From Pseudomonas benzenivorans (GTDB lineage: Bacteria; Pseudomonadota; Gammaproteobacteria; Pseudomonadales; Pseudomonadaceae): a DNA stretch of 64,000 nt. The stretch lies in the NCBI RefSeq assembly GCF_024397895.1, contig NZ_CP073346.1, forward strand, positions 1,922,001 to 1,986,000, read 5' to 3'. Position numbers and translations under genes: made by a program. Positions 1 to 5,857 of this stretch are shown piece after piece. Every line of letters begins with the position of its first letter. Position 1 is the stretch's first letter. The notes beneath the pieces are model-generated. The model worked only from the letters and a program-made list of their open reading frames with translations, searched no databases and was not told the DNA's origin.

Positions 1-542
1 TGCGTGCGGGCCTTGCAGTGCATCCGGGCGACCAGATCGGCGGGCGGCGTCCAGCCTTGCAGGTCCAACGCCAGATGGACCGCGCACTGGTTGATTTCCA
101 GGTGGCTCAACACGGCGTCGGCGTAGTGGTCCAGGTGTTCTTGCAGCCGCTCCGGCGACAGCGCGTCGATCGCGTGGGGTGACACTTCGATCTTCAGGTG
201 CGGGCCGATGTTGTCGAGCTTGGCGTTGAAGTTCTTGATCAGCAGGATCAGCCCAAGGTCGGCGTTTTGCAGCTTGTACTGGTAGCCCGAATCGCGGCCG
301 ACGCGACCCGAGTGCCAGCGCTGGCCGGCAAAGTCGACCATGACGCCCGGCGTTTCGAACAGCGCCATCACTTCCGGGCGGATCATGCCCCGGTACAGCT
401 GACGCACCGTGTCGACGCCGCAGCGCAGCAGGCGGACTTTCGACAGGTCGGTGATCTTGGCGTTGCCGCGCTCAACGAACAGGCGGCCGGTTGGGCTTTC
501 GAAGCCATCGAGGTTTAACCGAATCTGATCCTTAGCTTTCAT
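1..542 (-). CDS. Phage-type replication initiation protein (partial, 3' end outside window)
   Basis: Leftward gene cut by the window start; 180 N-terminal residues are visible. A GGAGA Shine-Dalgarno lies 9 bases before the ATG at 542. The segment at residues 113-124 (GPHLKIEVSPH) and the hydrophobic stretch at 153-164 (CAVHLALDLQGW) resemble the strands of rolling-circle initiators in filamentous phages of pseudomonads, where 'HLALD' replaces the common 'RLDLAVDF'. The family call comes from memory of such sequences, and the catalytic tyrosine would lie outside the window. Upstream is a hairpin-rich intergenic stretch, as expected for a replication origin next to its initiator, and three small leftward genes. 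A conserved phage protein of another function is possible. Confidence 0.55.
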   Translation of the reverse strand, partial: MKAKDQIRLNLDGFESPTGRLFVERGNAKITDLSKVRLLRCGVDTVRQLYRGMIRPEVMALFETPGVMVDFAGQRWHSGRVGRDSGYQYKLQNADLGLILLIKNFNAKLDNIGPHLKIEVSPHAIDALSPERLQEHLDHYADAVLSHLEINQCAVHLALDLQGWTPPADLVARMHCKART

Positions 543-610
543 TTTTCAGTTCTCCAACATTGACCAGTACTGGCCTGTTCATTTGGTATTTATCTGACGT
601 GTTACAGGGA

Positions 611-684
611 CGTCAGCTGGCGGGGCGGCGCACCTGCGCGCTCGTGCCTCGCGCACACCTGTGCCGCCGCGCCCGCAGCTGACG
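611..684. repeat. Long nested inverted repeat
   Basis: The left arm 611-633 begins CGTCAGCTG and ends GGCGCAC. The right arm 661-684 begins GTGCCGCC and ends CAGCTGACG. The arms pair over about 23 bases with a few mismatches. The intervening 27 bases carry their own 6-bp stem (635-640 with 650-655). No T-run follows on either side, so it is unlikely to be a terminator. Confidence 0.7.
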
Positions 685-890
685 CTTTCATCTATCCCGA
701 TGGCTGACTGCTGATTGCCCGGTGGCACGGCGACTACCCCGCTACTCCAGGGCGCGGCGAGAATCAGCAGCAGAAGAAGTCCGAGAAGGACTGGACGCGC
801 ATCCTGCACGGCCGGCAGGTGCAGCAGGCGGGGGCGATCAGCGAGGGAGGCAGGGGCTTGGCACGGGTGCTGGGCAGAGGCGAAGCACAC

Positions 891-907
891 CAAGGGCTCT
901 GCCCTTG
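891..907. repeat. Perfect 7-bp hairpin with 3-base loop
   Basis: CAAGGGC at 891-897 and GCCCTTG at 901-907 are exact reverse complements separated by TCT. No T-run follows. It belongs to the hairpin cluster between the replication-like gene and the small leftward genes. Confidence 0.75.
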
Positions 908-934
908 TCATCCCGCTCTTGCCGCCGAGGGCTC

Positions 935-969
935 GGGAGCGCGGGGCGGTAAAGCTGCCCCTTGCTCCC
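935..969. repeat. GC-rich hairpin
   Basis: GGGAGC (935-940) pairs with GCTCCC (964-969), and GGGGC (943-947) pairs with GCCCC (957-961), leaving a small internal bulge and a loop of nine bases. It is the third strong hairpin of the intergenic cluster. The absence of an adjacent T-run argues against a terminator. Confidence 0.65.
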
Positions 970-998
970 ATGGATAGGCTGATCATGGCCGTGATGCG

Positions 999-1388
999 TC
1001 AAGGGTGCGCTGCGCCCGTGCTTCCGTTCGCCGGAACGGTGGAGCTGTTCCGACGAGCCGGGAGCGCGGCCCTTGACCCAGCCTGGTTAGGACGGGCGAT
1101 ACGGCCCAGTACGTTGCCGGAACCCTGCCGGTCGCGGTACCGCATCGCCCGAATGGTTCGGATGGTGTTGAAGAAGATCTCGGTCGGAAAATCGGTGCTG
1201 TCGTTGAAGGGAACAGTCAGGAAATAGCCATCCTCGTAAACACCCTCGAGGGGCAACACCACGCCAACGATGTGCTTGAAACGCCAGATAGCTTCCGGGT
1301 CGTCGTCCCAGACCAGTTCAACGAGAACGGTCTGGCCGATGTAGCCGATAGCCGTAGCGGCATCCAGGGTGAGCGTTTGACTAGACAT
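999..1388 (-). CDS. Hypothetical small phage-type protein
   Basis: Not a recognised family. The 129-residue product starts at the ATG at 1388 and overlaps the stop of the gene upstream by 8 bases, which argues for co-translation. The first 85 residues are acidic and hydrophobic (a [13 protein letters not shown] stretch near residue 25, [15 protein letters not shown] near residue 60). The last 40 residues are Arg/Ala/Pro/Ser-rich, low-complexity sequence, so the reading frame may have been extended past an ancestral stop. It sits between two small leftward genes and the hairpin region, in the position of early genes in a filamentous-phage-like element. A DNA-binding or accessory replication role is possible but not shown. 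Confidence 0.6.
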   Translation of the reverse strand: MSSQTLTLDAATAIGYIGQTVLVELVWDDDPEAIWRFKHIVGVVLPLEGVYEDGYFLTVPFNDSTDFPTEIFFNTIRTIRAMRYRDRQGSGNVLGRIARPNQAGSRAALPARRNSSTVPANGSTGAAHP

Positions 1389-1596
1389 GGCTGTAGTCCC
1401 CCTCTTTGAAGGTGGTCTTGCCCTTGAGCAGGTCTTCACGCAAGCGCGCCAGATTGACCATGCGGAAGTCAGCCAGCTTGAGGCTGGGGATCGTTCCGTT
1501 ATCCACCCAGCCAATCGCCTCCTCGACCGATATGCCGCTCATTTCGGCGAAGGTGATGACGCTACAGAGGTCCAGGCTCTCATCGGCTTTGCTCAT
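1381..1596 (-). CDS. Small putative DNA-binding phage protein
   Basis: 71 residues. The ATG at 1596 is chosen because it forms a 4-base ATGA overlap with the stop of the preceding gene and has an AAGGAG site 9 bases upstream. The sequence CSVITFAEMSGISVEEAIGW followed by VDNGTIPSLK fits a small winged or MerR/excisionase-like helix-turn-helix: an entry helix, a turn at 'SGIS', and the 'W/NGxIP' motif seen in Cox and AlpA-type proteins. It has the same layout as its neighbour at 1593-1817, which suggests an old duplication. The likely role is phage early regulation or excision. This is inferred from fold pattern and position only. Confidence 0.65.
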   Translation of the reverse strand: MSKADESLDLCSVITFAEMSGISVEEAIGWVDNGTIPSLKLADFRMVNLARLREDLLKGKTTFKEGDYSHV

Positions 1597-1817
1597 GCCA
1601 ACCACTCCTTTTCCAAAAGTTGCTGGGTCAGCAGTGCCACGTTGACCATGACGTGCTTACCTACCTTGTGTGAGGGGATGTAGCCGTTACGAATCCAGCC
1701 CCATACGGTGTTGTGGTCGTCGGCCATGCGAATCCAATCCGCGAACTCGCGCCAGGGCAGAACCGGCGGGGTCGGGAGCAGGCCTTTCGGAGTGAGGTTG
1801 CTTTCTTCCAAGTCCAT
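1593..1817 (-). CDS. Small Cox/excisionase-like DNA-binding protein
   Basis: 74 residues, first gene of the leftward early operon, with AGGAA 6 bases before the ATG at 1817. Residues 22-55 (WREFADWIRMADDHNTVWGW, then IRNGYIPSHKVG) match the pattern of Cox-type and AlpA-type phage regulators, in which a helix-turn-helix is followed by the N-G-x-I-P wing. Such proteins repress the lysogenic promoter or direct excision. The gene is divergent from the small repressor at 1933, and the shared 115-base gap holds three palindromic operators, the classic layout of a phage switch. The family call is from motif; no targets are known. Confidence 0.65.
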   Translation of the reverse strand: MDLEESNLTPKGLLPTPPVLPWREFADWIRMADDHNTVWGWIRNGYIPSHKVGKHVMVNVALLTQQLLEKEWLA

Positions 1818-1857
1818 GGGCTTTCCTGCACTATGTTGGTCTTTGTTGGGCTAGCGA

Positions 1858-1917
1858 TATGGAATATATCCATATGGAAATCATCCATAAAACCTGCTCG
1901 TATGGCAACAGTCCATA
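1858..1917. promoter_or_regulatory. Three palindromic operators, TATGGA-N5-TCCATA
   Basis: Site 1 is 1858-1874 (flanking bases extend it to a 7-bp palindrome, 1857-1875). Site 2 is 1873-1889 and shares two bases with site 1. Site 3 is 1901-1917 with one mismatch (TATGGC). The centres lie 15 and 28 bases apart. They fill the gap between two divergent phage-type regulators and overlap a candidate leftward promoter. They are likely binding sites for the repressor at 1933, the Cox-like protein, or both. Confidence 0.75.
1880..1908 (-). promoter_or_regulatory. Candidate leftward early promoter
   Basis: On the minus strand TTGCCA (1908-1903, 5 of 6 to consensus) is followed after 17 bases by GATGAT (1885-1880, 4 of 6). 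It would drive the Cox-like gene at 1817. The -35 box lies inside operator 3 and the -10 box overlaps operator 2, so a bound repressor would block it. Confidence 0.45.
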
Positions 1918-1932
1918 TGATTGTCTTTGACA

Positions 1933-2205
1933 ATGAGTACCCGAATGCTTGATAGAGCCCTTGAATTGCTTGAGACGACGAGCCTCAAAGACCTTGCTGA
2001 GGTAAACAGCAAGGAATACGTGAGGTGGCAAAGCATCAAGCGAGGCAAGGCGAGGATTAGTGCGGAAGAAATTGAGCAGCTCGGGACGCTGTACCCGGGC
2101 TATCGCTGGTGGCTGATGACTGGTGAGGTTATGCCGGATAAAGGCCAGACCAGCCCCGAATACGACGAAGCCAACCGAAACTTGACCAGTCAAAACGCGG
2201 GATAG
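1933..2205 (+). CDS. Small phage-type repressor/DNA-binding protein
   Basis: 90 residues from the ATG at 1933; a TTG at 1921 and an ATG at 1945 are alternatives. No Shine-Dalgarno is visible, so the mRNA may be leaderless or poorly translated. The pattern YVRWQSIKRGKARISAEEIE, then LYPGYRWWLMTGE, resembles short CI-like DNA-binding proteins that sit divergent to early genes in Pseudomonas prophages: a recognition helix near residues 25-45, then the 'WWLMTGE' ending common to XRE-type phage repressors. The last 20 residues are polar. It is divergent from the Cox-like gene across a triple operator. The likely role is maintenance of lysogeny; this is inference. Confidence 0.65.
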   Translation: MSTRMLDRALELLETTSLKDLAEVNSKEYVRWQSIKRGKARISAEEIEQLGTLYPGYRWWLMTGEVMPDKGQTSPEYDEANRNLTSQNAG

Positions 2206-2330
2206 CAATCACAAAGGAAGTGACTAGACGCTGGTACGCCCGAACAAGGTCAAGGATGAGAGAAGGGTAAAAGAACAGGCTTGCGTTTGCCTGATGTAGC
2301 TTGTAGTCACGCCCGTCGAAAGGAGTCGAC

Positions 2331-2831
2331 ATGACCACACTTAAATTACTTACTACCGCCATTGTCTCTGCAGTTGTCACCGCTCCGTTAGCTATCTGGC
2401 TAACGAACACCCCTCCCCTCCAGAAAGAACTCACTATCCCCCCACTATTATTCTCAGAAGATAACGGAGAGCTGGTCATTTGGGGCGCATGGAGCACCAT
2501 CGAAGGCTACAAACACCCATCCACCGTAGCCACTGAGATCCGTTGCTCCAAAGAGCTAATGACCTGCACAGAGGGTTTGGGAATGCTGCTCCTTCATGAC
2601 TATGGTCAGGATTTGGAGGCCCAGACATTCACCTATCAAATAAACGATTGGAGTAGCGAAGCTATTAGCGCTATCGCTAAAAATCTGATGGTCGAGTGTT
2701 TGCAGAGAATGCTCTCCATCGACCTAAGTAGGCAGGCAGCGGTGCTGAGCTGGGCGCCAACTAGTACCTGTGATGATGGAGACACAGGGAAGGCCATTCT
2801 CATAGGCGATGAGGTTGATAACAGAGGTTGA
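2331..2831 (+). CDS. Hypothetical membrane-anchored or exported protein (element cargo)
   Basis: 166 residues, unrecognised. AAAGGAG lies 5 bases before the ATG. Residues 5-24 form one hydrophobic helix without an obvious cleavage site, so an N-terminal anchor facing the periplasm is likely. The remainder is soluble and has four cysteines: two close together near residues 70-76 (CSKELMTC), one near 123 (ECLQ) and one near 147 (STCDDGD), which could form disulphides. Base composition is clearly AT-richer than the core genome and codon use is unlike the ribosomal and hfq genes further on, which suggests recent acquisition. It lies between the phage repressor and the right junction, in a cargo position. 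No function is proposed. Confidence 0.7.
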   Translation: MTTLKLLTTAIVSAVVTAPLAIWLTNTPPLQKELTIPPLLFSEDNGELVIWGAWSTIEGYKHPSTVATEIRCSKELMTCTEGLGMLLLHDYGQDLEAQTFTYQINDWSSEAISAIAKNLMVECLQRMLSIDLSRQAAVLSWAPTSTCDDGDTGKAILIGDEVDNRG

Positions 2832-2874
2832 GCCCCACCAGAGCTACCCCAGTAGGGCGATCAGAGACTAAACG

Positions 2875-3072
2875 TCAGTGACAATGGAAAGGTTGGGAGC
2901 CAGCATGACAACATTGGCCAGGCGGCGAGCTTTTACGGCAGCCCCCACCATGAGCAACTGTTTCAGTCCCACTAGCAGAGGTGACGGAATGAACGCTCTG
3001 CGCGAATGCGGCTTGAGCACCAATCGCCAACCCCATGACCACTACCGCACTAGCCAAATTTTTCAGAAACAT
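2875..3072 (-). CDS. Small secreted Cys/His-rich protein
   Basis: 65 residues with a perfect AAGGAGG site 5 bases before the ATG. Residues 1-24 are a textbook signal peptide (hydrophobic AVVVMGLAIG core, AxA cleavage near AQAAFA-Q), leaving a mature peptide of about 40 residues. The mature part ends in a compact motif: Gly-Gly-Gly-Cys, Ser-Ser-Pro-Pro-Gly-Gln-Cys-Cys-His, and a final His-Cys-His. The four cysteines and three histidines suggest metal binding or disulphides. Its family is not recognised. It converges with the cargo gene at 2331 and lies just inside the junction of the phage-like element, so it is probably cargo. Confidence 0.75.
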   Translation of the reverse strand: MFLKNLASAVVVMGLAIGAQAAFAQSVHSVTSASGTETVAHGGGCRKSSPPGQCCHAGSQPFHCH

Positions 3073-4067
3073 ACTTCCTCCTTAAAGCTTTTTCTCGGTC
3101 GTATTACGTGTAGCACCTTCTTTATAGCATGCTGGCCGCAGGCCATCGTATGGCCAGAGCAAAATAGACCTAGCAAGCAACGGCACCTAGTTTCTGGGTC
3201 GATAAAGTGTCGAAAAAATGTCGAAAACATAGACCAGAGAAGGCCTGCACTGACCTGAAGAGCGAACAGGGATGCCGCAAAATGCCTAGTTTTGGCCAAG
3301 ATATGCCGGCGACAGACAGACTTGGAAACGGGTTCGACGCCCTCGATCTCGCGCCAATGCATGCCGCCATCTCGAGACAGGAAGATGCCGTTGTGATGCT
3401 GTACCCACAGGGTGTCCGGCTGGGCCGGGCAGGCCACCATGCGGTGCGGGTCCTGGATTTCCGGGGTATGGGCCAACTCCGGCGGCATATAGGCGGCACG
3501 CATGCCCTGGGTCCGGCAGACCCAGCTGGAACCAGCGTCGTCGCTGCACCAGCCCCCACCACAGGACACCGCGACCTGCAGCCGCGCGCTGTCGCGCGGG
3601 TCGATGCAGATGGAGTGTATGCCCGGCTGGTCGTAACCACCGCCGAACCACTGGGCACGTTCCGGCCGTTGCCACAGCGCATCGTTCAGCTCCCAGGACT
3701 CGCCCCGGTCATCCGAGCGGAACAGCGCCCCGGGTAGTGTCCCGGCCCAGAGTGTCTGCGGCTGGTCGACGCCACCGCACTCCAGCGACCAGATCATCTC
3801 GACCGAGGGCCCCTGTCCATCCGCATTGGCGGCGAAGGCCGGCGCGGCGATCTCGACCCAGTGGCGCCCACCGTCTGCCGAACGCCACAGCTTGGGACCG
3901 AAATGCCCCAGGTGGAGCGCCGCGTAAAGGTGGCCATCGCGCCGGTCGGCCAGCACCATGCTCACGGGCTCACCGAGGAAGTCGCTGCGCGCGAGCGCCC
4001 AGGCGCCGGCCGTTCGGGTAAAGGTCAGCAGTCCCTTGCGCGTGGCCACATGGAGCACATCCGCCAT
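3063..4067 (-). pseudogene. BNR/YVTN-repeat (sialidase-like propeller) protein, 3' end lost
   Basis: The ATG at 4067 has AAGGAGGTGAGG just upstream, inside the end of the MoaD-like gene. The product begins MADVLHVATRKG and shows repeated propeller blades with Asp-box signatures (S-D-D-A-G-S-S-W, S-R-D-G-G-M-H-W, S-D-D-R-G-E-S-W). Family members are usually about 350-360 residues. Here homology appears to stop near residue 245 (position about 3325, after GVEPVSK). The frame then runs about 90 residues into unrelated sequence and overlaps the start of the secreted-protein gene. The break coincides with the edge of the phage-like element, so insertion or deletion probably removed the last blades. 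Whether the fused product folds is unknown. Confidence 0.65.
3198..3228. repeat. Three 11-bp-phased iterons GTCGAWAAA
   Basis: GTCGATAAA (3198-3206), GTCGAAAAA (3209-3217) and GTCGAAAAC (3220-3228) repeat with an exact 11-base period, close to one helical turn. They lie about 100 bases inside the right junction of the element, upstream of the small secreted protein gene. They could be recombinase arm sites or a regulator array. No protein is assigned. Confidence 0.55.
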
Positions 4068-4081
4068 AGCCCTCACCTCCT

Positions 4082-4351
4082 TCATCCGCCGGAAAGCGCC
4101 TGTACCACGAAGATTTCGCTGCTGCCCACCACCCGATCACGCAGCCCCTGACGGTCGTCCACCTGGGTGCCATCGACGAAGATCGCCACGTGCTGGCGCA
4201 GTCGCCCCTGGTCATCCAGCAGGTAGCTGCGCAGCCGCGGATTGCGCGCGAAGACCTCCGCCAGCACCTCGCTCACCGTGGCGCCAGGCGCCTCGCACGC
4301 GGGGACGTCGAGGTGGCGCTGCAGATTGACGGTAAAGCTGACGTGGGCCAT
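4082..4351 (-). CDS. MoaD/ThiS family ubiquitin-like sulfur carrier
   Basis: 89 residues from the ATG at 4351 with GGGAG 8 bases upstream. The product has the beta-grasp pattern of MoaD/ThiS: MAHVSFTVNLQRHL at the N-terminus, a central acidic helix (VSEVLAEVFARNP), VAIFVDGTQVDD, and VFVVQALSGG-like residues at the C-terminal end. The terminal Gly-Gly is exposed, as needed for adenylation and thiocarboxylate formation by an E1-like enzyme. It is the first gene of a two-gene unit: the BNR-repeat gene starts 15 bases after its stop codon. No moaE, thiF or thiG lies nearby, so it is unlikely to be the housekeeping MoaD or ThiS. Its partner substrate is unknown. Confidence 0.8.
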   Translation of the reverse strand: MAHVSFTVNLQRHLDVPACEAPGATVSEVLAEVFARNPRLRSYLLDDQGRLRQHVAIFVDGTQVDDRQGLRDRVVGSSEIFVVQALSGG

Positions 4352-4579
4352 CGCGCGGCTCCCGACTGGCGCTCGCAACAATCACGGGTTCAAGCCACAG
4401 GTATAGCCGAAGTCGCCCGCGGGCCTGCGACCGGACGCCGAACGGTCAGGCCAACAAAGTTGCCCGCCGCACTGGAGATCGCACCGCCAATCCCGGATCA
4501 TTCCCTCTCTAGGGCGACGGGCGGTACGCTGGCGCCCGATCTTCACGCTCAGCCCAAACCTCCAAGAGACGATTCCCCC

Positions 4580-5176
4580 ATGGCGTCCGAGCTATTCAGT
4601 CTGTATTTGAAGTTGCTGGTGCTCTACAGCCCGTTCTTCGTGTTGTCCTGTTTTATCGGCCTGAGCCGCGGCTACACGGTCAAGGAACGCAAGCGTCTGG
4701 CCTGGAAGGTCGCCGCCGGCGTGCTGGTCGCCAGCGTGCTGCTGTACCTGTTCGGTCGGCACATCTTCACCCTGTTCGGCATCACCATCGACGCCTTCCG
4801 CATCGGCGCCGGCAGTGTGCTGTTCATCTCCGCCCTGGGCATGGCCCAGGGCAAGTCGGCGGTGCAGAGCGACAATGTGCAACAGGACGTGACCATCGTG
4901 CCGCTGACCATCCCGCTCACCGTCGGCCCCGGCACCATCGGCGCGCTGCTGCTGATGGGCGCCAGCCAGCCGCACTGGGACGACAAGTTACTCGCGGTGG
5001 TCGGCATCGCCTTGGCCAGCCTCACCGTCGGCGTGGTGCTGTACCTGTCCAACCAGTTCGAGCGGCTGCTCGGCGACCAGGGCCTGCAGATCGTCAGCCG
5101 GCTGATGGGCCTGTTCGTCTGCGCCCTGGCGGCGCAGATCATCTTCACCGGGGTGAAGAACTACCTGGTGCTCTGA
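4580..5176 (+). CDS. MarC family integral membrane protein
   Basis: 198 residues from the ATG at 4580. Several long hydrophobic helices lie near residues 8-28, 42-62, 68-88, 110-130, 140-160 and 175-195, which fits the six-helix MarC/UPF0056 family. The glycine-proline signature TIVPLTIPLTVGPGTIGALL at about 95-114 is the most conserved part of the family. MarC proteins sit in the inner membrane. An early link to multiple antibiotic resistance was not supported, and the transported substrate, if any, is unknown. The long in-frame extension upstream of 4580 overlaps the divergent MoaD-like gene and is rejected as coding. Confidence 0.88.
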   Translation: MASELFSLYLKLLVLYSPFFVLSCFIGLSRGYTVKERKRLAWKVAAGVLVASVLLYLFGRHIFTLFGITIDAFRIGAGSVLFISALGMAQGKSAVQSDNVQQDVTIVPLTIPLTVGPGTIGALLLMGASQPHWDDKLLAVVGIALASLTVGVVLYLSNQFERLLGDQGLQIVSRLMGLFVCALAAQIIFTGVKNYLVL

Positions 5177-5287
5177 ACGGGGCCTCCCTGCCGCCCCGCG
5201 ACAGAAGCCCGCTATGGACCGCACGACACGCGCAATGGACAATCGGCCAGGCTCGACCGCCGCCCCAGCGACCAACCGGAGGTGCGC

Positions 5288-5857
5288 ATGGATTATGTGA
5301 TTGGCGACGCCACGGCCGCAGACCTGCCCGGCATCCTGACCATCTACAACGACGCCGTGGCCAACACCACGGCGATCTGGAACGAGACCCTCGTCGACCT
5401 GAGCAACCGCCAGGCCTGGCTGGCCGAGCGCCAGGCCGCCCGTTTCCCGGTGCTGGTCGCGCGCACCGTCGACGGCACCGTGCTCGGCTACGCCAGCTAC
5501 GGCACCTGGCGCAGCATCGAGGGCTTTCGCCATACAGTGGAGCACTCGGTCTACGTGCGCGACGACCAGCGCGGCCGCGGCCTCGGTCCCATGCTGATGC
5601 AGGCACTGATCGAGCGGGCGCGCGGCGCCGGCCTGCACGTGATGGTCGCCGCCATCGAGAGCGGCAACAGCGCCTCCATCCGCCTGCACCAGCGCCTCGG
5701 CTTCGTCACCAGCGGGCAGATGCCCCAGGTCGGCCGCAAGTTCGGCCGCTGGCTGGACCTGACCTTTATGCAACTGATTCTGCCCACGGAAGGGGATCCC
5801 CATGCATCCAGCTCTCCTGGCGAGCGCGACACTTCAGCCAACCCGGATCGGGCCTGA
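5288..5857 (+). CDS. GNAT acetyltransferase, phosphinothricin acetyltransferase-like
   Basis: 189 residues. GGAGG lies 5 bases before the ATG at 5288, which is preferred to the in-frame GTG at 5282. The N-terminus DYVIGDATAADLPGILTIYN, followed by a TAIWNETLVDL segment, and the acetyl-CoA loop VRDDQRGRGLGPMLMQALI (about residues 95-113; R-G-x-G-L-G core) are typical of the Pat/Bar/YwnH group, which acetylates small amine compounds such as methionine sulfoximine analogues. The C-terminal GFVTSGQMPQVGRKFGRWLD segment is also characteristic. The last 25 residues are polar and overlap the next gene by 56 bases, suggesting an extended end or coupled translation. The physiological substrate cannot be told from the sequence. 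Confidence 0.88.
   Translation: MDYVIGDATAADLPGILTIYNDAVANTTAIWNETLVDLSNRQAWLAERQAARFPVLVARTVDGTVLGYASYGTWRSIEGFRHTVEHSVYVRDDQRGRGLGPMLMQALIERARGAGLHVMVAAIESGNSASIRLHQRLGFVTSGQMPQVGRKFGRWLDLTFMQLILPTEGDPHASSSPGERDTSANPDRA

Larger units (their letters stand above)
543..998. other. Hairpin-rich intergenic stretch, candidate filamentous-phage origin or packaging region
   Basis: About 450 bases with no convincing gene. It contains at least three strong inverted repeats: 611-633 with 661-684 (arms sharing CGTCAGCTG and GCGGC blocks, with a nested TGCGCG/CGCGCA hairpin at 635-655), 891-897 with 901-907 (CAAGGGC-TCT-GCCCTTG), and 935-947 with 957-969 (GGGAGC...GCTCCC). Clustered hairpins beside a replication gene are typical of the intergenic region of filamentous phages, which carries strand origins and the packaging signal. 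The functional reading is inference. An 89-codon open plus-strand frame (708-977) lacks a start with a ribosome site. Confidence 0.45.

Noticed and set aside
611..969. Possible CRISPR array or intrinsic terminators in the hairpin cluster
   Set aside because: The repeats are inverted, not direct, differ from one another and lack spacers of even length or T-runs.
708..977. An 89-codon plus-strand frame in the hairpin region whose middle reads like protein (ENQQQKKSEKDWTRILHG)
   Set aside because: No start codon with a Shine-Dalgarno, stop codon directly before it, and the second half degenerates into hairpin arms. At most it is a remnant.
579..986. A minus-strand frame of 135 codons in the same region
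   Set aside because: No ribosome site, biased composition and overlap with all three hairpins; not supported as a gene.
1927..1932. Perfect TTGACA as a -35 box for a rightward promoter
   Set aside because: No acceptable -10 sequence lies 16-18 bases downstream (TGATAG is the nearest), and it would start transcription inside the repressor gene.
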